This document shows positions 44,887-53,467 of a DNA stretch of 64,000 bases, in pieces. Location of the stretch: contig JADJXE010000001.1 in NCBI GenBank assembly GCA_016716005.1, forward strand, positions 2,369,001 to 2,433,000, written 5' to 3'. Under the pieces are notes generated by a model, which saw nothing but the letters and a program-made list of their open reading frames with translations, did not search any database and was not told the origin of the DNA. The position numbers and the translations under genes were made by a program. This DNA is from Acidimicrobiales bacterium (lineage in GTDB: Bacteria > Actinomycetota > Acidimicrobiia > Acidimicrobiales > JADJXE01). Every line of letters begins with the position of its first letter. The first letter of the stretch is position 1.

Positions 44887-46073
44887 AGCTCGCGGCGGGC
44901 GATGGTCATCTTGTGGACCTCGTCGGGCCCGTCGGCCAGCCGGAGCGTGCGAAGGCTCGCCCACATGCGGGCCAGCGGGAAGTCGGGGCCCACCCCCGCG
45001 GCGCCGTGCACCTGGATCGCCTTGTCGAGCACGTCGAGGGCGACCCGGGGCGCCACCACCTTGATGGCCGAGACCTCCGTCCGGGCGCCCTTGTTGCCCA
45101 CGGTGTCCATGAGCCACGCGGTCTTCATGGTGAGGAGCCGGGCCTGCTCGAGGGCGATGCGCGACTCGGCGATGCCGTCCTGCACCACCCCCTGGTCGGC
45201 CAGGCGCTTGCCGAAGGCCACGCGGCCGAGCGCCCGCTGGCACGTGAGGTCGAGCGCCCGCTCGGCCGCGCCGATCGACCGCATGCAGTGGTGGATCCGG
45301 CCCGGGCCGAGGCGGGCCTGTGCGATGGCGAACCCGCCGCCCTCCTCGCCCAGCAGGTTCGACGTGGGCACCCGCACGTCGTCGTAGACGAGCTCGCAGT
45401 GGCCCTCGGGGTCGTCGTACCCGAAGACCGACAGGTTCCGGACGTTGGTGAGGCCCGGTGTGTCCATCGGGACGAGCACCATCGACTGCTGGCGGTGCCT
45501 GGGCGAGTCCGGGTCGGTCTTGCCCATGACGATCGAGATCGCGCAGCGGCTGCTGGCGGCACCCGAGATCCACCACTTGCGGCCGTTGATCACGTACTCG
45601 TCGCCCTCACGGCGGATCTCGCACTCGATGTTGGTGGCGTCGGAGCTCGCGACCGCGGGCTCGGTCATGGCGTAGCAGGACCGGATCTCGCCCTCGAGCA
45701 GCGGGCGGAGCCACGTGTCCTGCTGCTCGGGCGTGCCGAACATGGTGAGGATCTCCATGTTGCCGGTGTCGGGCGCCGAGCAGTTGAGGGACTCGGGCGC
45801 GATGGGGCTCCGGCCGGTGATCTCGGCGAGGGGCGCGTACTCCACGTTGGTCAGCCCGGCCCCCCAGTCGCCGTGCGGGAGGAACAGGTTCCACAGCCCC
45901 CGCCGGCGGGCCTCGGCCTTCAGCTCCTCCATCACCGGCGGCTGGGAGTGCGGGTCGCCCGACGCCGCGAGCTGCTCCTCGTAGACGGCCTCGTTGGGGT
46001 AGATGTGGCTGTCCATGAAGGCCAGGAGCTCGTCCTGGAGCCGCGCGGCCCGGTCGGTCATGGCGAAGTCCAT
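44853..46073 (-). CDS. Acyl-CoA dehydrogenase family protein
   Basis: 406-residue flavoprotein of the acyl-CoA dehydrogenase superfamily, closer to the long-chain/ACAD10-11-like group. FAD and substrate stretches are MTEPAVASSDATNIE, WWISGAASSRC and VHGAAGVGPDFPLARM, with the C-terminal LADGPDEVHKMTIARRELRR. Start ATG 46073 is chosen over GTG 46118 because a TACGGT -10 at 46110-46105 lies inside the longer form and GGGGGA sits just upstream of 46073. It is divergent from topA. Confidence 0.9.
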   Translation of the reverse strand: MDFAMTDRAARLQDELLAFMDSHIYPNEAVYEEQLAASGDPHSQPPVMEELKAEARRRGLWNLFLPHGDWGAGLTNVEYAPLAEITGRSPIAPESLNCSAPDTGNMEILTMFGTPEQQDTWLRPLLEGEIRSCYAMTEPAVASSDATNIECEIRREGDEYVINGRKWWISGAASSRCAISIVMGKTDPDSPRHRQQSMVLVPMDTPGLTNVRNLSVFGYDDPEGHCELVYDDVRVPTSNLLGEEGGGFAIAQARLGPGRIHHCMRSIGAAERALDLTCQRALGRVAFGKRLADQGVVQDGIAESRIALEQARLLTMKTAWLMDTVGNKGARTEVSAIKVVAPRVALDVLDKAIQVHGAAGVGPDFPLARMWASLRTLRLADGPDEVHKMTIARRELRRWDPDFRAV

Positions 46074-46154
46074 CTGGTCCCCCTGCGTGTCGTCGAGCGC
46101 CGTCACCGTAGTGGGCACGACGGCGCCGTCCGCAGGGTTGCCCGCGGAGACCGT

Positions 46155-46184
46155 TTGACAGCAGCGCGGAACTGCCCCTTACCT
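46155..46184 (+). promoter_or_regulatory. topA promoter
   Basis: TTGACA at 46155-46160 and TTACCT at 46179-46184 are 18 bases apart, a near-consensus SigA-type promoter. Transcription would start near 46191, about five bases before the ATG. Confidence 0.65.
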
Positions 46185-46195
46185 GGGAAAGAGGT

Positions 46196-48916
46196 ATGGC
46201 CAAGCTCGTCATCGTCGAATCGCCGGCCAAGGCGAAGACCATCTCCCGGTTCCTCGGGAGCGACTTCGTCGTGGAGGCGTCCGTGGGTCACGTCGCAGAC
46301 CTGCCCGAGAAGGGCCTCGGGGTCGATGTCGACAACGGCTTCAAGCCCACGTACGAGATCACCCGCAAGGACGTGATCCGCAACCTCCGAGCCGCGCTCA
46401 AGCAGGCCGACGAGCTCTATCTCGCCACCGACGAGGACCGCGAGGGCGAGGCGATCTCCTGGCACCTGCTCGAGGCCCTGAAGCCGTCGGTGCCGGTGAA
46501 GCGCATGGTGTTCCACGAGATCACCCGCGCCGCCATCGAGCACGCCGTCGAGCACTGGCGGGGGATCGACTACGGGCTCGTCGACGCCCAGGAGACGCGC
46601 CGCATCCTCGACCGCCTCTACGGCTTCGAGGTGTCGCCCGTGCTGTGGCGCAAGATCGGTCCGGGCACGTCGGCCGGCCGGGTGCAGAGCCCGGCGGTCC
46701 GGCTGATCGTCGAGCGCGAGCGGGAGCGGATGCGGTTCCGCTCCGCCGGCTACTGGGACCTCGAGATCGCGTTCGCCACGGTTCCGACGTTCACCGGCAC
46801 GCTGGTGGCGGTCGACGGCCGCCGCGTGGCCACCGGCCGGGACTTCGACGAGTCCGGCCGGCCCCGAGCCGAGGTGCTCGTGCTGGACGAGGCCGGTGCC
46901 ACCGGCCTGGCCCAGCGCCTGGACGGCGCAGCCTTCGCCGTGTCGAGCGTGGAGGAGAGGCCGTACCGCTCGTCGCCCAAGCCGCCCTTCATCACGTCGA
47001 CCCTCCAGCAGGAGGGTGGCCGCAAGCTGGGGATGAGCGCGCAGCAGGTGATGCGGGTCGCCCAGGGGCTGTACGAGCGCGGCTACATCACCTACATGCG
47101 CACCGACTCGGTCACGCTGTCCGAGCAGGCGGTGTCGGCGGCCCGGGCGCAGGTGCGCGAGCTGTACGGCGACCGCTTCCTCCCCGACCAGCCGCGAGCG
47201 CACCGGGGCAAGGCCAGGAGCGCGCAGGAGGCCCACGAGGCCATCCGCCCCGCGGGCGAGGCGTTCCGCACGCCCGACCAGCTGGCCCGTGAGCTGTCCG
47301 GCGCCGATCTCCGCCTGTACGAGCTGGTCTGGAAGCGCACCCTCGCATCGCAGATGGCCGACGCCACCGGGCGGTCGGTCGCCGTGCGGCTGGTCGCGAC
47401 GTCGGCTGCCGGCGAGCGGGCCGAGGCGGCCGCCAGCGGGCGCACCATCGGGTTCCCCGGCTACCTGCGGGTCTACGTCGAGGGCACCGACGATCCCGAC
47501 GCCGCCCTCGAGGACCGCGAGACCCTGCTGCCCGACCTGGCCGAGGGCGACCAGGTGCCGGTCGAGCGCATCGAGCCCACGGGCCACGCCACCCAGCCGC
47601 CGGCCCGCTACACCGAGGCGTCCCTGGTGAAGCGGCTCGAGGAGCTGGGCATCGGCCGGCCGTCGACGTACGCCTCGATCATGGAGGCGATCCAGCGGCG
47701 GTTCGTGTGGAAGCGCGGGAGCGCCCTGATCCCCACGTGGACCGCCTTCGCGGTGACCAACCTGATGGAGCGCCACTTCGCCGACTACGTCGACTACGGC
47801 TTCACCGCTCGGATGGAGGACGACCTCGACGAGATCGCCGACGGTCGCCAGCAGCGGGTGGCCTGGCTCAGCCAGTTCTACTTCGGGAACGGCGCGCCCG
47901 GGCTCAAGGGCCTGGTGACCGAGCACGTCGACGAGATCGACGCGGCCGAGGTCAACACCATCCCCATCGGGGTGGACGAGTCGGGCGAGCCGGTGGTGGT
48001 GAAGCCCGGCAAGTACGGCCCCTACGTGAAGCGGGGCGACGACACCGCCTCGGTGCCCGAGGACCTGGTGCCCGACGAGCTCACGCTCGAGCGGGCCCTC
48101 GAGCTGCTGGCCACGCCCAAGGGCGACACGCCGATCGGTCACGATCCCGCCAGCGGCCTGCCGATCTACGCCAAGGCGGGCCGGTTCGGCCCGTACGTGC
48201 AGCTCGGGGATGCCGACACGCTGCCGGAGGGGGCCAAGCCCAGGACGTCGTCGCTGTTCAAGGACATGCGTCTCGACGACGTGACAACGGAGCAGGCCCT
48301 CACCCTGCTCACGCTGCCGCGGACGCTCGGGGTCGACCCTGCCGACGGCCAGGAGGTGGTGGCCGCCAACGGTCGCTACGGGCCGTACGTGAGGAAGGGG
48401 AACGAGAGCCGCAGCCTCGACGCCGAGGCCCGGCTGCTCACGATCGAGCTGGCCGAGGCCCTCGCCCTGCTGGCCCAGCCCAAGCAGTACGGCCGCCGGG
48501 GCGCGGCCGCGCCCCCGCTCGCCGAGCTGGGCCCCGACCCCACGTCGGGCCGACCGATCGTGCTGAAGGACGGCCGGTTCGGGCCCTACGTGACCGACGG
48601 TGAGACCAACGCCTCGCTCCGCAAGGGCGACAGCCCGGAGACCATCACCCTCGAGCGGGCCGTCGAGCTGCTGGAGGACCGCCGCGCCGCGGGACCGGCC
48701 AAGAAGCGGGTCGCCAAGAAGGCGGCGGGGGCCAAGAAGGCGGCGGGCGCCAAGAAGGCGGCGGGCACCAAGAAGGCGGCGGGCACCAAGAAGGCGGCGG
48801 GCACCAAGAAGGCGGCGGGCACCAAGAAGGCGGCGGGCACCAAGAAGGCGGCGGGCACCAAGAAGGCGGCGGGCACCGGCGAGCGGGCGGCTCCCCCCCG
48901 ACCCGGCCAGGCCTGA
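46196..48916 (+). CDS. topA: DNA topoisomerase I
   Basis: 906-residue type IA topoisomerase that relaxes negative supercoils. TOPRIM motifs are IVESPAKAKTI and TDEDREGEAISWHL. The active-site Tyr is in ITYMRTDS. TSAGRVQSPAVRLI and PFITSTLQQEG are the conserved DNA-gate blocks. The C-terminus has several TopoI C-terminal repeats (GKYGPYV, GRFGPYV, GRYGPYV), as in other actinomycetes, and no Cys4 zinc fingers. It ends with nine KKAAGA/T units, a basic tail resembling the Lys-rich tails of actinomycete TopA proteins. Confidence 0.97.
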   Translation: MAKLVIVESPAKAKTISRFLGSDFVVEASVGHVADLPEKGLGVDVDNGFKPTYEITRKDVIRNLRAALKQADELYLATDEDREGEAISWHLLEALKPSVPVKRMVFHEITRAAIEHAVEHWRGIDYGLVDAQETRRILDRLYGFEVSPVLWRKIGPGTSAGRVQSPAVRLIVERERERMRFRSAGYWDLEIAFATVPTFTGTLVAVDGRRVATGRDFDESGRPRAEVLVLDEAGATGLAQRLDGAAFAVSSVEERPYRSSPKPPFITSTLQQEGGRKLGMSAQQVMRVAQGLYERGYITYMRTDSVTLSEQAVSAARAQVRELYGDRFLPDQPRAHRGKARSAQEAHEAIRPAGEAFRTPDQLARELSGADLRLYELVWKRTLASQMADATGRSVAVRLVATSAAGERAEAAASGRTIGFPGYLRVYVEGTDDPDAALEDRETLLPDLAEGDQVPVERIEPTGHATQPPARYTEASLVKRLEELGIGRPSTYASIMEAIQRRFVWKRGSALIPTWTAFAVTNLMERHFADYVDYGFTARMEDDLDEIADGRQQRVAWLSQFYFGNGAPGLKGLVTEHVDEIDAAEVNTIPIGVDESGEPVVVKPGKYGPYVKRGDDTASVPEDLVPDELTLERALELLATPKGDTPIGHDPASGLPIYAKAGRFGPYVQLGDADTLPEGAKPRTSSLFKDMRLDDVTTEQALTLLTLPRTLGVDPADGQEVVAANGRYGPYVRKGNESRSLDAEARLLTIELAEALALLAQPKQYGRRGAAAPPLAELGPDPTSGRPIVLKDGRFGPYVTDGETNASLRKGDSPETITLERAVELLEDRRAAGPAKKRVAKKAAGAKKAAGAKKAAGTKKAAGTKKAAGTKKAAGTKKAAGTKKAAGTKKAAGTGERAAPPRPGQA
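48716..48877 (+). repeat. 18-bp tandem repeat (nine units) in topA
   Basis: Nine back-to-back copies of an 18-base unit encode KKAAGA twice and KKAAGT seven times. Seven units are identical at the DNA level, so the array is young or actively homogenised and likely varies in copy number. Confidence 0.9.
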
Positions 48917-48921
48917 CGCAC

Positions 48922-48941
48922 GGTCGGCCGCTCCGCCGACC
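48922..48941 (+). terminator. Weak hairpin after topA
   Basis: A 6-bp stem (GGTCGG with CCGACC) with an 8-base loop, six bases after the topA stop. No T-run. It is at best a partial terminator. Confidence 0.3.
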
Positions 48942-49011
48942 TCGGTGGTCGGGGCCGGGCGGGCCTCGCAGGTGCCCCGGCGGGTGCAGGCCCGTCCTCT
49001 AGCCTCGACCC

Positions 49012-50562
49012 GTGCCGGATCAGCCCAGCGAAGGTCCGAGCGCGCCGGAACCGCCGCCCGCCCCGTCCGACGCACCCACTCTGGCGCTCTCGCCGGGGCC
49101 GCCGATCGCCGGCGAGCTCCCGCCGGCCCCGCGCGTCGACGACCCGGAGGCCACCGAGCACGGCTCGGTCCGGCCGGCGCCCACTGGCGACGGTGGCCTG
49201 CCCCCCTCGCTGCAGGTGCGCCTGTTCGGGACCCACGCCTTCTTCCGCCTGTGGCTGTCGCAGGTGGTGTCCTCGTTGGGCGACTGGATCGGCTTCGTGG
49301 CCATCGTGGCTGTGGCCGGCCGGGTGGGTGGGTCGTCGCCCGAGGCCGCCATCGGCCTGGTGATGAGCGCGCGGATCATCCCGGGGCTCTTCCTGGCCTC
49401 GGTGGCCGGCGTGCTCGTCGACCGCTGGGACCGCAAGCGGGTGATGGTGGTGTCCGACCTGGGGCGGGCGCTGGTCCTGGCCACGCTCCCCTTCATCGAC
49501 TCGGTGGCGGGCCTGGTGGCGGCCTCGTTCCTGCTCGAGATCGGCACGCTGTTCTGGTCGCCGGCCAAGGAGGCGTCGGTCCCCAACCTGGTGCCCGCGG
49601 ACCACCTGACCACGGCGAACTCGCTCTCGCTGGTCGCGGCGTACGGCACGTTCCCGATCGCCAGCCTGGTCTTCGCGGGCCTCGCCAAGCTGGCCGAGGT
49701 GCTGAGCGGCTTCGGTCCGCTCGGGTTCCTCGACCTCAACCAGGAGTCCCTCGCCATCTACTTCGACGTGTTCACGTTCGTGGTGTCGGCGGCCATGATC
49801 GCCACCCTCCCGCTGGTGCGGCGGACCCGCGTGGCCGACGGCCGGCGCATCGACCTCGCCGAGGCGTTCCGCGAGCTCAAGGAGGGGTGGCGCTTCATCG
49901 CCATCAGCCCCAGGGTGCGGGCCGTGATGCTCGGGATCGGGACGGGGCTGATCGGCGGCGGGATGCTCGTTCCCCTCGGGCCCGTCTTCGCCCAGGCCGC
50001 CCTCGGGAGCGGTCCCGCCGGGTTCGGCCTGCTGCTCACGGCGCTGGGCACCGGCGTGGCCATCGGCGTCGTCGCCGTCTCCGCGCTGCAGAGCCGCCTG
50101 GACAAGACCCAGGTGTTCTCCTTCGCCGTGCTCGGTGGGGGGATCTGCCTGGTGGCGGCCGCGAGCACCTCGTCGCTGGGGCCGGCGTTCGCGCTGGTGC
50201 TCGGCCTCGGGGTGTGCGCCGGGTCGGTCTACGTGCTCGGCTTCACCATCCTCCAGGAGAGCGTCGGCGACGATCTGCGCGGCCGCGTCTTCAGCACCCT
50301 CTACGCCCTCGTCCGGCTGTGCCTGCTGGTGTCGTTCGCGTTCGGGCCCTTCCTGGCGACGGTGCTCGGCCGGATCTCGACGACCCTGGTCGAAGGCGAG
50401 GTGTCCGTGGGCGGGGCCGCCTTCGGGCTCCCCGGGGTGCGGCTCGCCCTGTGGCTGGGGGGCTTCATCATCATCGGCGCCGGCGTGCTCGCGATCCGCA
50501 CCTTCCGATCCGAGGGCTCCGCCGTGCTCGAGCCGCCGCCGGCCGGCGCGCCCGCCGAGTGA
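49012..50562 (+). CDS. MFS transporter (EntS/DUF-like exporter)
   Basis: 516 residues with about 12 membrane segments after a Pro-rich soluble N-terminus of about 65 residues. The loop LVDRWDRKRVMVVSDLGRAL is the MFS motif A region, and SPAKEASVPNLVPADHLTTANSL is typical of the enterobactin-exporter-like group. In streptomycetes a similar MFS module is fused to dTMP kinase; here the kinase is a separate gene starting two bases after the stop. TAGCCT at 49000-49005 puts +1 exactly on GTG 49012. Confidence 0.87.
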   Translation: MPDQPSEGPSAPEPPPAPSDAPTLALSPGPPIAGELPPAPRVDDPEATEHGSVRPAPTGDGGLPPSLQVRLFGTHAFFRLWLSQVVSSLGDWIGFVAIVAVAGRVGGSSPEAAIGLVMSARIIPGLFLASVAGVLVDRWDRKRVMVVSDLGRALVLATLPFIDSVAGLVAASFLLEIGTLFWSPAKEASVPNLVPADHLTTANSLSLVAAYGTFPIASLVFAGLAKLAEVLSGFGPLGFLDLNQESLAIYFDVFTFVVSAAMIATLPLVRRTRVADGRRIDLAEAFRELKEGWRFIAISPRVRAVMLGIGTGLIGGGMLVPLGPVFAQAALGSGPAGFGLLLTALGTGVAIGVVAVSALQSRLDKTQVFSFAVLGGGICLVAAASTSSLGPAFALVLGLGVCAGSVYVLGFTILQESVGDDLRGRVFSTLYALVRLCLLVSFAFGPFLATVLGRISTTLVEGEVSVGGAAFGLPGVRLALWLGGFIIIGAGVLAIRTFRSEGSAVLEPPPAGAPAE

Positions 50563-50563
50563 C

Positions 50564-51178
50564 GTGGAACCCGGCCGCTTCATCGCGTTCGAGGGGGGCG
50601 AGGGGTCGGGGAAGTCGACCCAGGCCGCGCTGCTGGCCGAGCGGCTCGGCGCGGTGCTGACGCGCGAGCCGGGAGGCACCCCGCTCGGTCGCCGCCTCCG
50701 GGCCCTGCTCCTCGACCCGGCCACCGGGTCCGTCGACGCCCGGGCCGAGGCGCTGCTGATGGCCGCCGACCGGGCGCAGCACGTCGCCGAGGTGGTGCGA
50801 CCAGCGCTGGTCGGCGGCCGCCACGTGGTGAGCGACCGCTACGCCGGCTCGTCGATCGCCTACCAGGGTCACGGCCGGGGGTTGGAGCCCGAGGAGATCC
50901 GGCGGCTGTCGCACTGGGCCACCGGCGGGCTGTGGCCCGACCTGATCCTGCTGCTCGACGTGCCCCCGGAGGTGGCGGCGGCCCGGGTCGGGGCCGACCT
51001 CGACCGGTTCGAGGCGGAAGGGGCGGGGTTCCACCAGCGGGTCGCGGCGGGCTTCCGGGCCCAGGCCGCGGCCGACCCGGCTCGCTGGGTCGTGATCGAC
51101 GGCCGGGGCGGCGTGGCCGAGGTGGCGGCCCGCGTGGCCGCCGCCGTCGGGGAGCGGCTCGGCCCGGCCACGGCGTGA
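50564..51178 (+). CDS. tmk: dTMP kinase
   Basis: 204-residue thymidylate kinase. P-loop FEGGEGSGKSTQ, DRx motif VVSDRYAGSSIAYQGHGRGL and LLLDVPPEVAAAR are visible. It follows the MFS gene after two bases, so translation is probably coupled. The 3' end, including the stop codon, has been duplicated in tandem (51180-51207). Confidence 0.94.
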   Translation: MEPGRFIAFEGGEGSGKSTQAALLAERLGAVLTREPGGTPLGRRLRALLLDPATGSVDARAEALLMAADRAQHVAEVVRPALVGGRHVVSDRYAGSSIAYQGHGRGLEPEEIRRLSHWATGGLWPDLILLLDVPPEVAAARVGADLDRFEAEGAGFHQRVAAGFRAQAAADPARWVVIDGRGGVAEVAARVAAAVGERLGPATA

Positions 51179-51223
51179 GGGAGCGGCTCGGCCCGGCCAC
51201 GGCATGACCCGGCCACGGCATGA
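51151..51223 (+). repeat. Tandem duplication of the tmk 3' end
   Basis: The last 28 bases of tmk (51151-51178) are repeated at 51180-51207 with one difference, and a 16-base partial third copy follows at 51208-51223. The duplicated TGA gives redundant stops. The repeat also creates an ATG at 51204 ahead of holB. Confidence 0.85.
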
Positions 51224-51230
51224 TGGCAGC

Positions 51231-52385
51231 GTGACGAGCGACGCCGAGGCCACCGCCCCGGGTGGGGACCCGGCGGGAACCGGTGCGGAGCGGCCGGCCC
51301 CCTCGCTGTTCGCGCCGGTCGTGGGGCAGCCCGACGCCGTCGCCCGCCTCCGGGCCGCGGTCGCCCGACCCGTCCACGCGTACCTGCTCGTCGGCCCACC
51401 GGGCAGCGGCCGCCTGGCCGCGGCGCGCGGCTTCGCGGCCGCGCTCCTGTGCCACCGGGGCGGGTGCGGCACCTGCCGGGACTGCCGGCTGGCCCTGGCC
51501 GGCGAGCACCCCGACCTGTGGGAGCTCACGCACCAGGGCGCCTCGATCCGCCGGGAGGAGGCCGAGGCGGTCCGAGAGCGGTCGCTGCTCGCGCCGGTCG
51601 AAGGGGCTCGCAAGGTGCTGGTGCTCCCCGACTTCGAGGTCACCGAGCCGGCGGCCGCAGCCCTGCTCCTGAAGACCATCGAGGAGCCGGCCCCCAGCTC
51701 GGTGTTCGTCGTGCTGGCCAGCGACGTCCCTCCCGAGCTGGTCACCGTCGCCTCGCGCTGCGTGCGGATCGGGTTCCAGCCGGTGCCCGCGGCCGACGTG
51801 GAGCGGGTGCTGGTGGCCGAGGGGGCCGACGGGCAGGTGGCGGCCATGGCGGCCTCGGTCGCGGGTGGCGATCTCCGCCGGGCCCGGCTGCTGGTCGCCG
51901 ATGCCGGGCTGGCCGCGCGGATCGAGGCCTGGCGGCGGGTGCCGCAGCGCCTCGACGGCACCGGCGCGACGGTCGCCGAGGTGGTCGACGAGCTCCGCGC
52001 GCTGATCGACGGGGCGGCTGCCCCGCTGGCCGCGCGGCAGGCGGCCGAGGTCGCCGCCCTCGAACGGCGCGTGGCCCAGCTGGGGGAGCGGGGCGCCGGG
52101 CGGAGGGGCCTGGCCGAGCGGCACCGGCGCGAGCTCCGGCGGCTCCGGGAGGAGGAGATGCAGGGGGGGCTGGCGCTGCTGGCTCGGCGCTACGGCCACG
52201 CCGCGGCGACGTCGACCTCGCCCTCGGCGGCCGTCGGCGCGGTGGCCGCGATCCAGGAGGCGGCGGCCCGGATGCCCTTCCACCCGGCCGAGGCGCTCCT
52301 CCTCGAGGCGCTGCTGCTCCGGCTGCCGCCGCTGCCCGCCCCCGCCGCCACCGACGCAGGCCGAGGGTCCCAGCCGCTGCGCTAG
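51231..52385 (+). CDS. holB: DNA polymerase III delta' subunit-like protein
   Basis: 384-residue clamp-loader AAA+ protein. It has VGQPDAVARLRAAV, the P-loop-like VGPPGSGRLAAARGFA (Lys of Walker A replaced by Arg), a zinc finger with CHRGGCGTCRDC, and FEVTEPAAAALLLKTIEEP before the sensor region SDVPPELVTVASRC. The Lys replacement fits delta', which does not hydrolyse ATP. GTG 51231 is chosen; ATG 51204 is in frame but lies inside the duplicated tmk tail. Ends just before tRNA-Thr. Confidence 0.87.
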   Translation: MTSDAEATAPGGDPAGTGAERPAPSLFAPVVGQPDAVARLRAAVARPVHAYLLVGPPGSGRLAAARGFAAALLCHRGGCGTCRDCRLALAGEHPDLWELTHQGASIRREEAEAVRERSLLAPVEGARKVLVLPDFEVTEPAAAALLLKTIEEPAPSSVFVVLASDVPPELVTVASRCVRIGFQPVPAADVERVLVAEGADGQVAAMAASVAGGDLRRARLLVADAGLAARIEAWRRVPQRLDGTGATVAEVVDELRALIDGAAAPLAARQAAEVAALERRVAQLGERGAGRRGLAERHRRELRRLREEEMQGGLALLARRYGHAAATSTSPSAAVGAVAAIQEAAARMPFHPAEALLLEALLLRLPPLPAPAATDAGRGSQPLR

Positions 52386-52398
52386 CGTGCGGTGCCTC

Positions 52399-52474
52399 GC
52401 CCGAGTAGCTCAGCCGGCAGAGCAGCGGTTTCGTAAACCGCAGGCCGTGGGTTCGAGTCCCACCTCGGGCTCCA
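52399..52474 (+). tRNA. tRNA-Thr (anticodon CGT)
   Basis: 76-base cloverleaf: acceptor GCCCGAG with CTCGGGC, D-arm GCTCAGCCGGCAGAGC, anticodon stem GCGGT/ACCGC with loop TTCGTAA (anticodon CGT), T-arm GTGGG-TTCGAGT-CCCAC, discriminator T and encoded CCA. A TAGCGT -10 at 52383-52388 overlaps the holB stop and would start transcription about four bases upstream. Confidence 0.96.
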
Positions 52475-52526
52475 CCGGGTCCCCCGATGGGGTGGGCCGC
52501 GCGCGTCGCCCGGTAGGGTTCGGGGC

Positions 52527-53156
52527 GTGGCGGATCAGGCCCAGTTCGCCGACCTGGCGATGCCCTTCATGCAGCCGCTGTACTCGGCTGCTCTCCGCCT
52601 CACCCGCAACCCGGCCGACGCCGAGGACCTCGTCCAGGAGACGTACCTCAAGGCCTTCCGGGGCTTCGGCGGGTTCCAGGAGGGCACCAACCTCAAGGCC
52701 TGGCTGTACCGGATCCTCACGAACACCTTCATCAACAGCTACCGGTCGAGGAAGCGTCGGCCCGACGAGACCGACCTGGGCGAGGTGGAGGACCTGTACC
52801 TCTACAAGCGCATCGGAGGGCTGGAGGCCGCCGCCGCGGGCCGCAGCGCCGAGGACGAGCTGCTGGAGCTGTTCACCGAGGACGAGGTGAAGGACGCCCT
52901 CGAGGCCCTTCCCGAGCAGTTCCGCATGGCCGTCCTGCTGGCCGATGTGGAGGGCTTCTCCTACAAGGAGATCGCCGAGATCCTCGACATCCCGATCGGC
53001 ACCGTGATGAGCCGCCTCCATCGGGGAAGAAAGGCGCTGCAGAAGCGGTTGTACGAGTTCGCCTCGCAGCGGCGCCTGGTGGGCCGGGGCGATGGCGCAT
53101 CGGGGTCCGGTGCCGGACCGGTCCCGCACGAGCCGGAGCGAGCGGAGCGTGGCTGA
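52527..53156 (+). CDS. sigR: ECF sigma factor, SigR/SigH type
   Basis: 209-residue ECF sigma factor. Region 2 is DAEDLVQETYLKAFRGFGGFQEGTNLKAWLYRILTNTFIN, and region 4 is VLLADVEGFSYKEIAEILDIPIGTVMSRLHRGRKALQKRL. This matches the thiol-oxidative-stress group (SigR of streptomycetes, SigH of mycobacteria). It overlaps by eight bases a ZAS-type anti-sigma gene. TAGGGT at 52514-52519 implies a leaderless message starting at GTG 52527. The C-terminal 35 residues are Gly/Pro/Glu-rich. Confidence 0.93.
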   Translation: MADQAQFADLAMPFMQPLYSAALRLTRNPADAEDLVQETYLKAFRGFGGFQEGTNLKAWLYRILTNTFINSYRSRKRRPDETDLGEVEDLYLYKRIGGLEAAAAGRSAEDELLELFTEDEVKDALEALPEQFRMAVLLADVEGFSYKEIAEILDIPIGTVMSRLHRGRKALQKRLYEFASQRRLVGRGDGASGSGAGPVPHEPERAERG

Positions 53157-53421
53157 GGTCGACTGCGAGCAGGTGCTCGTCGAGATCTACACGTACCTCG
53201 ACGGTGAGCTCACCAGCGAGGTGCGTGAGGCCATCCACGTGCACCTCGACGGGTGCAGCCACTGCCTGGAGATCTACGAGTTCGAGGCCGAGCTGCGCCA
53301 GGTGATCGCCCAGCGCTGCCGCGACGCCGTCCCGCCCGACCTGCGCAGCCGCATCGCGCAGGCGATCGGGCTGGAGGTGGCCCCCGACGACCCGGCACCG
53401 GGGACAGGGGCCCTCTTTTAG
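53149..53421 (+). CDS. rsrA: Redox-sensing zinc anti-sigma factor (RsrA type)
   Basis: 90 residues. The ZAS motif HLDGCSHC (HxxxCxxC) is preceded by Cys in VDCEQVL and followed by another Cys in AQRC, the layout of RsrA, which releases its sigma factor when the cysteines form a disulfide. GTG 53149 lies inside the end of sigR, so the pair is coupled. A SigR-type promoter follows immediately after it. Confidence 0.92.
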   Translation: MAEVDCEQVLVEIYTYLDGELTSEVREAIHVHLDGCSHCLEIYEFEAELRQVIAQRCRDAVPPDLRSRIAQAIGLEVAPDDPAPGTGALF

Positions 53422-53431
53422 TGCCAATTCT

Positions 53432-53457
53432 GGAATAGGCCGGTGCGGGACGGGGTT
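53432..53457 (+). promoter_or_regulatory. Candidate SigR-type promoter
   Basis: GGAAT at 53432-53436 and GTT at 53455-53457 are separated by exactly 18 bases, matching the -35/-10 pattern of SigR/SigH promoters (GGAAT-N18-GTT). It lies 11 bases after rsrA and about 10 bases ahead of a small zinc-ribbon gene, which would have almost no leader. It was the only such match I saw in the window. Confidence 0.7.
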
Positions 53458-53467
53458 CGTCCCGGAC

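Noticed and set aside
46074..46118. 15-residue N-terminal extension of the acyl-CoA dehydrogenase
   Set aside because: A -10-like TACGGT lies inside it and a ribosome site precedes the internal ATG.
48716..48877. CRISPR-like repeat array
   Set aside because: The 18-base units abut with no spacers and are in frame in topA.
52399..52474. tRNA-Thr as an integration site
   Set aside because: No duplicated tRNA end or integrase follows; the next genes are core sigR-rsrA.
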